64,000 bases of DNA, taken from positions 372,001 to 436,000 of the forward strand of contig JAFEKR010000031.1 of NCBI GenBank assembly GCA_019022495.1, read 5' to 3'. The notes below the pieces were generated by a model. It did not search any database, was not told the DNA's origin, and saw only the letters and a program-made list of their open reading frames with translations. The translations under genes and the position numbers were made by a program. The stretch comes from Epichloe hybrida. Lineage: Eukaryota; Ascomycota; Sordariomycetes; Hypocreales; Clavicipitaceae. Shown here in pieces: positions 44,078-55,700 of this stretch (the stretch's first letter is position 1; the number at the start of each line of letters is the position of its first letter).

Positions 44078-45636
44078 GGGCAAAACCCGGCGCAACAACA
44101 GGCGCCGACGAATGGTGTTTATCTGATCACCTCTGCTCTTGGCGTCTGGTGCATGGAGGGGAACGACGTAGCGTCCGACAGCGAGCAGAATTGCTCCGTA
44201 GTGGAAACCCAGCCTACTACAGTGACAGGTGTATGTGTACTCAGTTGCGGAGGATGTTACAGCGCTGCTCTGGTTCGATACTCCGCCAAGAGCTGCCCCT
44301 GGTGCCTCTGTTACCGGCCCTGTGTTCCGACCGAGTGAAGATGGGGTTTGGTTGACGATGAGACTTGTTGAGAGCCGGCAATTCGGCCCTCCATGTTTTC
44401 GCCAATCGAAGAAATGGGAAGCCGAGCGGCTCCGATGGAAACGGAGTTCAGATGTGGCGCCGATGATGTGAAACTTACACACAATGTAGAATTGGCGGGG
44501 CAGCATCTTTCGGGGTTCGGAACCATGATTGATGTGATGTGGCTGCTGACCTTGTACGGAGTAAAAGCCGGGCTGGGAGAAGCGGACGAAAAAGCGGCGA
44601 GGAAACATGGACGCACGCACAACATGTAGGTAGGCTTTCTGATACTTTATCGTCCTGGGGCGCACCTACTAATACCTTCGTTCTGTCGGCACTTGATTGC
44701 GAAGACGCCTCTCTGGGTTCCTCGGATGGGCGCTTCCGATCACATAGATGACATTTTCAGGACCAAAGGCAGGTCTTGCATCGTCAGGGTCCTTTGATGA
44801 TTGCTTCTTCTTCCCCCTCCCCCTCTCCACCCCCCCCCTCACCGTTGTCTTCTGCTTCTGCTCCCAATTGCCGCCTTGTTGTCTCGCTGTTTCTCGTCGC
44901 TTTTTGCTCTTAGCCCTCGTGCAGGATCATGCAGGAAGGCTTTTCTTGTGTCATCTCGCACTCGTGAAGAAGGAAATACTTGGCTTTCCCGAGCGGCCGC
45001 GCCCCTCTCTTCGAGCCTTACCAGAAGTTATGCACGTTGCAGAACGCCTCAATGCACAAGGTTGCCTTGAGACAAGTGTTGAGCGGGCCGTGAGAACAGT
45101 AACTCGAACTCCCGGAACCCTCGATGCAACCCAGAAAACGTGCCTGGCAGCCCACAACAGCTGCAGCAAGTGGCAGCCCCAAGTGGCAGCCCCCGTCACC
45201 GCTGGATTACCGGATCGCTCAATCGTGTGTCATTGGACATTGGACCTCGCCTTGCCCCCATAAAAAAAGGTGGGACTGTGCATGCAAGCCGCTTAAGCGT
45301 TCCTTCACCGACTACTCTGTAGACCAAAGGCAATGAAGAAGAGAGAGAACAAGAAAAAATCCCATCACTCTCACTCTTCGCAGCCAACGAGATGTCAGGC
45401 ACGCTCTAAGCTGCCTTGTCTATTGATCTTGTGAATATTTATTTCTTCTTGAGCTCCTCACCATTTCCAACGTTCTTGTCCCTCCCTCCCCCCTCTCTCT
45501 TCTTTTCCAACAACCACCACCAACCAGCCTTGCTGTCCCCTTCCTCCGACAACCGGACCCATCGGACAGACGACGACGACAAGCGCTTTGCTTTCACTTC
45601 ATCGGCGATTCAACGTCACCTCTCCTGTTGCCCCGT
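44078..45636. promoter_or_regulatory. Divergent intergenic region, acyl-CoA synthetase / BolA
   Basis: About 1.56 kb. TACGGAGTA lies at 44555-44563. Pyrimidine-rich blocks at about 44805-44850 and 45470-45512 look like fungal promoter CT tracts. The ORF at 44748-45263 is low complexity and not accepted as a gene. Confidence 0.4.
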
Positions 45637-46252
45637 ATGTTGCGACGATACGCATTGGGATTCTCGAATGCCGGGAGACAATTCTCCACCATGACTTCTG
45701 CTACTCCCATGGAGGATGCCATTCGGGCCAAGGTAGGTCATTTCTCCCGAATTCTTTCCATCTTGCCCGACTGGCTAATTATCTCACTTGAACAAACGCA
45801 GGTCACAGCTGCTTTCAATCCGCTGACCTTTGAAATTTACAACGACTCTCATCTGCACTCTCACCACAAGGCCATGCAGGGCAGCTCATCCAAGGAGACT
45901 CACTTCAGGTATGTATTCCGCCTGCATCTCCATTGCTCCCACGACATCTTATTCTCTTCTACATCGTGGACCCCAAAAATGCAATCTGGAATACCCCTTG
46001 ACTCACCGTGATAATCCTTCCCTTTCCCCCTCCAGACTCGTCATCACATCCGACGCGTTCAAGTCCAAAATGCAGTCCGCCCGCCACAGAATGGTCTACG
46101 CCCTTCTCCGTGATGAAATGGCCGTCGAGGGCGGCATCCACGCTCTTCAGCTCAAGACGCTTACCCCCGAGGAAGAGGAGCGCCAGAGCAAGAAGAAGGC
46201 TGCCGAAGCTGAAGCCAAAGACAAGGAGGATACGCCGGCAAGCACACCTTGA
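45637..46252 (+). CDS. BolA-family protein (Bol1/Uvi31-like)
   Basis: Small protein of the BolA family, which works with monothiol glutaredoxins in iron-sulfur cluster handling. Exons are 45637-45732, 45802-45908 and 46036-46252, with introns of 69 and 127 nt; 139 residues. The core reads FNPLTFEIYNDSHLHSHH, KETHFRLVITSDAFK, SARHRMVYALLRDEM and GIHALQLKTLTPEE, with the His residues of the BolA loop; the order of elements fits the Bol1/Uvi31 type. The first ATG (45637) gives MLRRYALGFSNAGRQFS, a mitochondrial presequence; a second ATG at 45691 (ACCATGAC, good context) would give a cytosolic form. The C-terminal tail is a charged Lys/Glu/Ala stretch. Confidence 0.92.
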
Positions 46253-46838
46253 AAGCAACCAGCAAAAAAGCCACGCAATGGAATTAATGAAGTACACGTG
46301 AAGAATTGAACCGGGAATCTGTAACGACAAAATATTTCAACCACCGGGGAAAAGAAATCGTCGCTGAACCTTTGCCCCCCTTTCCCTCCGTCTGTGTCGG
46401 ATGAGAGCTACATGGCTGCGCCAAGGGGGGAGGGATGGTCAATGAAAAAGAGAGATTGACATGGGACGCAAATAAAAAAAGAAAAAAAAAAGAAAAAAAA
46501 ATCCCCAGCCTTAGATGTAACGAAATTGGACTCCTCAAGGAGCCATCATGATGAAAAACTCATTTTGTTCTTTTTTTTTTTGTTATTGACCACGCCTATT
46601 TAGGTATTTAGAAGACAGAACAAAAGCCCACGCACAGTTCAAATGATACACATCTGCCTAACGATTACACTGGAATTTTCCGATCTGTGATGAAGATGTA
46701 TCCCAAGGGAAATGATTTCACGCAATGCGATTTCTTGAAGCATCCGGCTGAGCCTTGGCTCGAGTCTGTTGCAAGCGCTCATCGCGAAAAAAATAAAAAT
46801 TTACAGCGTAATAGCCTCCACATTCAACCGACAACAAA
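46253..46838. other. Convergent intergenic region
   Basis: About 590 bp with A-rich and T-rich runs (46471-46500, 46571-46580). Probable 3' UTRs; no gene seen. Confidence 0.5.
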
Positions 46839-48695
46839 TTAATTGAGTTGCGCCGACCCATGTCGGCTCCCTGAACTGCGTGTATTTTTGGCCCTGGCTC
46901 TTCTGAAATGCTCGCGCAGCCGAGCTTGGTGGTCCGCTGCTCTCAGTCTTGCCGGCTTGCTCCTACTCTCTGACCTCATTCTTTCAAAGTAATGCGAAGC
47001 ACTTGGTGTTCTGGGAAGTCTTGCCGAAGACGTCGGCCCGAGTCTAGGTAGCTCAGGGCCGTCAGTCCCCAGTTCCGGAGACGGCATAGATGACCTGCGA
47101 GGATGTCTTACTGTCCCTGGGGGAGAACCCTCCGGTGTATGGCTCGTGTGCATATCCACGTCCAATCTTTCGTCCGCCTCCAGCTGTTTAGTTTCTCGAT
47201 GTGGTGCCTTTTCTTTCTGTGACTCGCCAGAGATGTACCGTCTTGCGAGAGCAACTTCCTCCGGGTATGCTTCCAAAACTTCCTTCACATTCTTCTTGTT
47301 AATGATCATCTGAAAGTATTCGGGTCGCCCATCAAGCAGGTTGAACCACTCAATCGCGGGGAGGGCTTCTCGGCCCGCGCCAGCGTTTCGTACGTAACCG
47401 AGATATCCACTCGAGAAGACACGAATAAAATCGTCGTAGAGAAATTCGCGAAGGGCTCTTTCTGCTTGGAGATATTCAAGACAAATCATGGCTTTGATGA
47501 AGTTTTTGAGGGTACCCGCGTGGGAAGTCGCGTAGGAAGGATATGCTGTTTTAAAAAAGCTGTACATATCTTTGGAGGAGGGTGTTTCACGTTTCGATTG
47601 GAGGCTGAGATTCTCGATGGACGGCCTAGTGTGTGAAGTAGTGTCGTAGGATTGATGGAGAGGATTCAGCCCAGAAGCGTGTTCGGCGGTGGATTGCTGG
47701 GCGGCAAGTGGATGGCTTGTTATCGAGTTTTGAGTTGCGTTTGTTGCACAGGTAGCTGGTCTAAGTGAGCTGGACGAAGTAGACAGGGAGCTGTCCACCT
47801 CGGCAAGTCGTGATATAGTCGGCAGCCTCTCGAAGGCTGAGGGGTTCGCCCTCTTGACTGGCGTGGTTCCTTTGAATTGAATAGGTTGCATTCTGCGATG
47901 CTTCCTACGTTCTGGTCCGTCTACACGCGGCACGGCATATTGTTTCGGAAGTACAGTTCCAGGGATAACCCGTTGGTCAGGCTGAGCACAGGACGGCGTC
48001 TCATTGCCGGTGGTTTGCGTAATGATGCCATCAGCCGGGGTAGATGTCACCTGCATGCGTGCTGATACAAGATTCACTCGAGCTTGAGAGCTCTGATGAG
48101 CTCTAGGCAGATCTACTTCCATTTCTTCTTCATCCTCCTCCTCCTCCTCAATGGGTTCGACATGGTGCAGAGAACGGCGCCGCGGTAGCCGTGGCACTAA
48201 ATGCTGGGATACTGATACATCGTCATCCAGGTGGTCGACCTGAGGCGTCTCTTGAACAATTTGAGATTGAAACTGTGGTGACGGGATGGATTTCGCTGAT
48301 GTCCGAGGCGGAGAAACAGACCACCCAGAGATTACGCTCTCCTCGCCGTCGTCTTCCTCTTGACTATTGGCTTCGTCGACCATTTTGTCTTCGCCGGTTC
48401 CATCGTCATTGTCCTCATTAGCCAGTCCGTGCGACTCTCTTTCGGGCATAACGTCATCAGCAGTAGACAAGGCCCGGTGTGCGACTTCTCCCGCAGGTCG
48501 GATTTGCATCGAATGGTATGAGATTATATCTTGCAAGATATGATCTGGAATTTGAGGCACACCCTGGCGGTCACTCGGATCGATGGCCCACGCGCCATTG
48601 TGATCTAGAATTTGAAGCTGGTCTTTCGGTATGGTTGTAAATCGCCGCCCCAGCTGCACCTGGACGGTTTGCTGAGGCGACGAGCTGGAAGACAT
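46839..48695 (-). CDS. Unrecognised protein with one helical module in disordered sequence
   Basis: Single open exon, 618 residues from an ATG at 48695 (MSSSSSPQQTVQVQLGRRF). The N-terminal 60 residues look folded (LGRRFTTIPKDQLQILDHNG, then PQIPDHILQDIISYH). Residues 85-370 are acidic and Ser/Pro/Thr-rich, including a Glu/Asp run near 205. Residues about 375-490 form a clear ordered block: MYSFFKTAYPSYATSHAGTL, FIKAMICLEYLQAERALREF, LYDDFIRVFSSGYLGYV, ALPAIEWFNLL, and NVKEVLEAYPEEVALARRYI. The tail is basic and Ser/Arg-rich (RARAKNTRSSGSRHG), consistent with nucleic-acid or chromatin contact. There is no signal peptide or membrane segment. I cannot name the family; a further 5' exon cannot be excluded. 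It is divergent from FAB1. Confidence 0.72.
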   Translation of the reverse strand: MSSSSSPQQTVQVQLGRRFTTIPKDQLQILDHNGAWAIDPSDRQGVPQIPDHILQDIISYHSMQIRPAGEVAHRALSTADDVMPERESHGLANEDNDDGTGEDKMVDEANSQEEDDGEESVISGWSVSPPRTSAKSIPSPQFQSQIVQETPQVDHLDDDVSVSQHLVPRLPRRRSLHHVEPIEEEEEDEEEMEVDLPRAHQSSQARVNLVSARMQVTSTPADGIITQTTGNETPSCAQPDQRVIPGTVLPKQYAVPRVDGPERRKHRRMQPIQFKGTTPVKRANPSAFERLPTISRLAEVDSSLSTSSSSLRPATCATNATQNSITSHPLAAQQSTAEHASGLNPLHQSYDTTSHTRPSIENLSLQSKRETPSSKDMYSFFKTAYPSYATSHAGTLKNFIKAMICLEYLQAERALREFLYDDFIRVFSSGYLGYVRNAGAGREALPAIEWFNLLDGRPEYFQMIINKKNVKEVLEAYPEEVALARRYISGESQKEKAPHRETKQLEADERLDVDMHTSHTPEGSPPGTVRHPRRSSMPSPELGTDGPELPRLGPTSSARLPRTPSASHYFERMRSESRSKPARLRAADHQARLREHFRRARAKNTRSSGSRHGSAQLN

Positions 48696-49729
48696 ACTGG
48701 CTACCTTGGAAACGTAGTTCAGGACGAACGTGGTGCCATGTCAATCGCTGTATGCCCAAGATAGATAGACGTTTGGGTTGGCAATGTTGGCCGAAATGAT
48801 GGCGCGCAACGCTGCCCTTGAACTGCGGGACAATTAATTTTAAAGTTCCTCGTGGGGTTTGGTCCGTGTCGATACACCCACCACTGCACGGAGTACATTC
48901 CAGTTGTCAACAACAAACGATGAAGCTTGGGCAGCTCCGGGTGGATTGGATTGATTGGGCTCTATTACCCACTGTACGCAGTGAAATCCGGTATGGATGG
49001 CGCTAGCGCGAGCCAGTAAAACGCCAAGCGAGACACCTAACCCCGCCGCCGTGGGCCCTGACGCAACAGCTCCCGACTACCAATTGATCCCAGCCTCGAC
49101 GGCGCGTCGTGCAGCTTGCATCTCCAATCTCCAACATCTACTCCGTAGTATCGAAGGCAGTCAGTCTGGTTAGTCATTCGGGAATGAGCTACATCTGTGT
49201 GCTATGTGTCACTCACCGGCGTGATCTCGAAGGCCCCGCCGCCGAATCAGAGCAAGTCTTGGTGGCTTGCAGACCGCCGGCCGCATTCTTTTCGTGCAAC
49301 TCCAACTTTACATCTGACAAGCTGTTCTGTCATCCTTAGTCTGGTGTCTCAAATCCGGTGAACGCTTTCGTTGCCGGCGCGTCAGATTTGCCAGCGGTGT
49401 GCCAGCCTCTGGCACAAAGGCCCCCAGGTTTTGGTAATCGGAAACTCCTTCTCGAGAATCCACGACTTGTACTGCCTCCAAATATCGTCTTGCTCGTCCT
49501 GCTCAGCTTGCCTCGCCAACTGTCACCAGTAACCTGCTTTGTTTGTTTGCAGTGCACACACACCATGCGTCGAGCTTGTCGAGAAATACGTACTGAGCTC
49601 TTGCAGACTTGATATCGATACGCGAATACAACACACCTCCCATGGGACGAATCGCTCGATCAAGATTTTCTTGGCCCATGACGAACGTAGTAGTCTTCGA
49701 AATCCTTCAATACCACTTTCGTCAGCACC
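48696..49729. promoter_or_regulatory. Divergent intergenic region, unknown gene / FAB1
   Basis: About 1 kb with a TACTCCGTA motif at 49139-49147 and a related CACGGAGTA near 48891. No supported gene. Confidence 0.4.
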
Positions 49730-52700
49730 ATGGCGAGTAGTTCCACCTCTAATCCAAGGCGTCCTGCCTCACCAGCTACTTCCGTCGGCCTCAGCTCGCC
49801 CATAACCTTCCGGAACCGCCGTGGCTCGACACATTCCACATCGTCAACTTTAGATAAGGAGCGTCTTTCGCATGCCCTCGACGAAATACATACATCAGCG
49901 AGTCGTTGCGAATCCTTGACCACGTTTAACGATTATGCGCCCCCACCGGAGGGAATCCCCGCATCCGAGAGTAGACAGGGAGCGGGAGAGTTGGTACAGA
50001 ATGGCCTTAGCGGCTTGTATAATCGGTTTCGTGAAGCCGTGGGTGGCGTAAGCCCTACCAAGACAGCCGTCAAGGAAGCAAAGGATATCAAAGAGAGCTC
50101 GTTGCAAGCTCTAGAGGCCACGTCCAAGCGATCTTCTGTGACACCTAGCCACGCATCTAGGCCATCTGTGTCATCACTGACCCGAGTCGACACCAATGCA
50201 ACCATCACGACACACTCTACTGGCGGTCTACCGATGACAGAAGCGTCTTCTATTGCAGCCTTGCCTGTATCCGCAGATGCCCGCTCACTGGGACAGCAGT
50301 CCGTCAAGTCGACCAGTATTAGCTTACTGACTGGACCAAAATCAAGCTCTTCGAGCAGACAGAGCCTACCGACAAAAGCTACAAGCTCTATTGTCGCCGA
50401 CCCTACCATAGCACCACCTGTAGCTTTGAAACGCGATGCAAGTCGTAGTACGATTCGAACCGAGGACAGCGCAGGGCAAGCATCTAGCAGAAGAAGCCTT
50501 AGCATGGCAGAGCTTCAGGTGGAACATGCCGGGCTGTACGATGCACATGATAGTAGACTGCCTCCTCGAGCTGGCAGAGATGATGCGTCAAGTGCTGAAG
50601 GAAGCCTGGATGCTCCCTTCAGCCCTGCCCAAACGAAAACGTCTGCCCCTTCAGCCACATCAACGGTGCCAAGTCGTCATCATGTGCGGAATCCTTCAGG
50701 TACCTCTTTGGCACTCCAGATGGATGACTACAGAAGAACACCCGCGGTTATTGACAGAATCAGTCATTCTCGATCACCAAGGTATGTTGGTTCGAGAGAC
50801 TCGTCCGTCGACAGAGGCACAGCTGCTGCCAGTGCTGTCAACACCTCTGCTCACGGCTCGGTACATCACGACTCTTTTAATCAAGAATTTCACCCCAGAC
50901 ACTTGCATCCAGACTCGGGTCGGATCCCAGGTACAACGCGTGGCCACGAACGAGCCTCTGATCAGATGAGTGCTCAGCTTGACAAGATGCGGCGGCAAGT
51001 CTTGAGCAAAGAATTCTGGATGAAGGACGACACTGTCAAAGAATGTTTCCTCTGCCAGACACCTTTCACGGCCTTCCGCCGAAAACACCACTGTCGCACC
51101 TGCGGTTGCATCTTTGATTCTAAATGTACAACAGTAGTGTCGGGCGAAAAGTTCGGTGTGCAAGGGTCGCTGAGGGTGTGCAAAAATTGTTTCGATGTCA
51201 TCACTCGCCGGTTCGATGGGAGTGGCTCGGATGATTCGGGCGATGAGCGGTCCTTTTTGCCCAAGATATTCGGCCCCAACAACCCAAAGGATTCTCCCGA
51301 GACCGTAATCAGCAAATCGAAACCTTCGAGTGTCGCTGCAGGCTCTGAGGGCTCAGAGGATTCTCGCTCGCTCACCACGCCCATGATGGCTATCCCAGCA
51401 ACTCGTCGAGTGAGGGATTCCGCGAATAGAGCATCAGCAGTGCTGGAAATTGACGCTCCGCAACTGAGCCGTCCTGGCTCATCGCGTTCACTGAAATCCC
51501 TTACGACTTCGGGTCGGCCTCAATCCTCTGCTGGACACAAAAGGCATCACTCAAAACATGGGTTCCTTGGGCGATTCAAACCTGCCCCAGAGCAACAAGC
51601 TCCTTTCAGAAAGGGAATCGGTGACGAAATCGCTAAGAAACCAAAATTCCCCGCCTTTCATGATGACAACATTATTGATCCAGATCTGGCAGACTACATG
51701 TCTGAAGACTCGAGTGGTGATGAGCAAATGGGAATTTTTGCAACCATGGCTGGGCCAGACGTACAGTCCACAAGCTATGAACAGGATAGATCCGGATTCC
51801 CTTCTTATATGAATCAAGCGAGGAAACATCGTCATCGGCATGAAAAAAGTATCAGCGGGATGAGTTATGTCAGCAGAGGAGTACTTGATGACACAAGCGG
51901 GCCAATCAGTTTCTTGAACCACCGAAGGTCGACTAGGCGTAGAAATCTCAGTAACGTCAGTGGGAATGCCCATCATCACGGTTCACCTCGACCCAAATCA
52001 GCTATATACAAAGGCCCGTCAGCCTCAGCTGAGATGCTCTGTGGCATCGATCACTCAGGTCTGGGTTATTCAGGAACTCAACTTACCAGGAGCGACTCGC
52101 TGCATAAGAAAATGTCACCAAAGATGGAGTTGAACAAATACAGCTTGAAGCATGTTCACAAGCTTTTACATCAACTCTTGAACGATTCTGAAATCCCTAA
52201 CCCTGGGGCATGGCAAAAGGCGCTTGTCCCGATGCTTTTGCAGCTGACGGACGATGTGACACCGGACGTTGCAAAGGGCGAAGATATGGACCTACGACAT
52301 TATGTCAAGCTGAAGAAGATACCTGGTGGACGGCCTGGTGATAGTTGCTATGTCTCTGGAGTAGTGTTCACCAAAAACTTAGCCTTGAAGAGCATGCCAC
52401 GACGAATTACAAACCCTCGAGTCGTGCTTGTTACTTTTCCAATCGAATATCAGCGACATCAACAGCATTTTATGAGCCTGCAACCTGTGATCGAGCAAGA
52501 GAAAGAGTTTCTACGAGTCGTAGTGCAACGAATTACGAATCTCCGACCACAAATATTGCTTGCCCAAAAAGGCGTCTCTGGGGTTGCCTTGCAGTATCTG
52601 TCTGAGGCGAACATATCCGTGGTGTACAACGTCAAAGATACTGTGATTGAAGCTGTTGCGAGATGTGCCGAGGCTGAGATTATTGAATCCTTGGACATGT

Positions 52701-55700
52701 TGGCCCTTCCTGTACGCGTGGGACGCTGCTCCGCATTTGAGGTGCGGACGTTTGTCAACAACGATTATCCTGGCCGAAAGAAATCGTACATCTTTCTGTC
52801 CGGCTGTCGTCCCGATTTGGGATGCACAATAGCCTTGCGTGGAGCTACCGGCGAGTTGCTCAAGCGCATTAAGCACATCATGGAATTTATGGTGTACGTG
52901 GTTTACAACCTGAAGCTGGAGTCAAGCTTACTTCGCGACGAATCTGTGGAACCCCCTGAAGACAGCGAGACTTCCTTGTCAAACTCACTGCAGGGATTGA
53001 ATGACAGCCTCAGATCCGTGAGCTCGGGCGGGGAATACGCCAAAGGTGGCCCTACCATGGTCATCAACCATCCATCAAATGAAAGCGAACCACCATCACA
53101 AGTTACGGTGGACAGCATCAGTACGGGAACTGACGAAGCTGACACTTCGGCACAATCGGCGATACAAAGCATAGAACCAGCCCAACGGATGTCCCTCCAT
53201 GCGAACCATACGCATGCCTCTCCGGATAGTCAAGTGCCTGATGATGTTCCGATGCCAACCTTTTACAGCGACATGGTCGCCAAGTACGAGACCAAGATCT
53301 TATCTGCATCCCCTTATGTCAAGTTCAAGCAACCATATCTTCTGATGAGGACGCGAGAACAGGAGAGGAGACTCTTGTATCTTCGCCGGCTGCGCGACCA
53401 GGATGCAGTGGAGGAAGACTCAGAGAAAGCTGGCCGCCACAAATTCCAACTCATCAAGCCGGAAATGGTCGAAAAGATTGGACAGAAGGCACAGCGACAA
53501 GTCATGGAAGTCCTGCACGCTGTCCATGATGCAGAATATGACAAAGCCCTCTTCAACTATCAGACACAAACCCGTCAATGGGAGACGTATATTCAAGGCA
53601 ACTTGGATTTATTCGATCCTTACTCACATCAAAACATTGTGGTTCTGTACTCTGTTATTTGCACTGACACGAAGATTCCTTGCATAGAGCCTGGCTTGGT
53701 TGCCATAAACTTTTATGACGAGCAACATGTGGACACAGGCATGGATGCAGACTGTGCACTTGGCCAATACATTGAAGACCTCGCGTACAGCAAAAATGAT
53801 GTTTGCAACTGCAATGGGTGCGAAAAAAAACTGGTCGACCATCATAGAACTTATGTGCACGACGAGTATCGAATTACTGTTTTTGTCGAGCATGTTGCCA
53901 ACCCCCCTCCACGACGACCAGAACTTGGCGATGGCATCACGATGTGGACCTACTGCAAGCTTTGTAAGAAGGACTCGGAAGAGGTTGCCATGTCTGATGC
54001 GACTTTCAAGTACTCGTTCGGGAAATACTTGGAGCTACTTTATTGGGGTCGAGGCTTGAGAATCAGGAACATCGAGGACTGTCCTCACGATCTCCACCGT
54101 GATCATGTTCGGTATTTCAGTGTGCGAGATTCTAGAGTCCGAATCCACTGGGACCCTATTGATCTTCTCGAGATTGTCGTTCCACGAGCCAGGATCACTT
54201 GGAAGGTAGCGAATGATCTGAAGCTCAAGAATGAAATTTACAACAAAATGGAAGAACGCTGGGGCAAGTTCATGTCCTCGGTGAGAGCTAGGCTAAAAAG
54301 TATCCGAACGGAGAGCCTGTTGCCCGAAAAGGCGGAGTCATGCAAAGCAGAAGTGGAAAGATTAATAAAGAAAACTCAAGACGAGCAACCGGCCATCATC
54401 CGCCAGATGCAACGCACCTACGTCGAGTCTAAATACTACGAGGTCGTTCCGTTCAACAAACTTGTACGCGAAATGCTGGAAAAGGCGGGGGAATGGGACC
54501 AAGCCTTTGCAAAGTTCGAAGCCGACTTTCTCGGAGATCGCGACATGCGTCAAATTACGATGATGCAGCTCAAGAAGATCTTTACCGATAACGAGTCTAA
54601 AGAATCGCTGGCCTCAAATGACGGAACTGGGTCAGCTGTGGATAGCGATGAGCGACCTTCTCAAACATCCACTGAGGCTTCTGAGAAGAGTGCTCAACCC
54701 AACGAATGTACTGACACTGGAATGGAGACTAGTGTGGCGTCATCGGGAGCTCTGGTTGAAAAGCATGGCGACGAAGAAGAAGAAGAAGAAGAGAAGGTCT
54801 ATGTTCCTGCTGAGGGAGCTATTGAGCGAGTCGAAGGACTGGACTTGGCCGGATCGCCAGAGTTGATAGCTACACCAGCAACGGCATCTCAGGAGTCCAT
54901 AGTCCCCGAAACAGCATCCAGGATCCCCATTGCTCTCAATCCGACGACAGGACGACCACCAATCTCGCCCACAGGAGCGGCTCGAGGCCCAACTGATTCC
55001 TCGATATCTGGCCAATCTCTATCGGAGAAAGTTGATCAAATGCGCAGGGAGCAAGCGTTGCAAGGAAACGAGCATTTGGCGGTAACATCCAAACCAGTAC
55101 AGGATCGCGGCCCTAGCCGCAAGTCAGGTTCTAACATCTCGCCGCCTCTGGTGAGAGCGATATCTCAGCCTGCTCGGCTACTGTCCAAATCGCACTCCGC
55201 TGCCGCCAAATCACAAGCAATAAAGGAAGCTAGACCTTCTCCAGCTCCTGATGCCGCAACAGAAGCACCCCCGGAAGGGTCTATCAGGGTGGACAAGAAG
55301 TTGTCGGATCGACTGGGGTTGACTGCGCTGAAAAACCGCGGCAAGAATGCCGCATCTAGCATACCGCGCTTAACTCACAAGGAAAGGGAATCCAAAGTGT
55401 CGACACTGGCGCGACACTTTGAGCAGCTAAGCCGAGAGTTCGAGAGGGAACGCATTCGGGATCGCAAGGAGAGAGCCGCGAACCTTCGACAACCACGAGC
55501 AAGGCTTCCCAGAACGGTCACAAAGGCTATTGTGCAGGTTTATGATGACGTTGCCGAAGCGTTCGAAGAGCACAGTCTCTCCAATGAGCAGCTGGCTGGA
55601 CGAGATGGCGACCAAGGCCAAACCAGAACGTCGGCTAACAATGAAGTCGGCCTCTCAAAATCTGAGCCTGTCACCCAACTCCTTACCCCCCCGGAAGCGA

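Noticed and set aside
44748..45263. 171-residue plus-strand ORF upstream of BolA
   Set aside because: Pyrimidine-rich promoter-type DNA; no conserved features.
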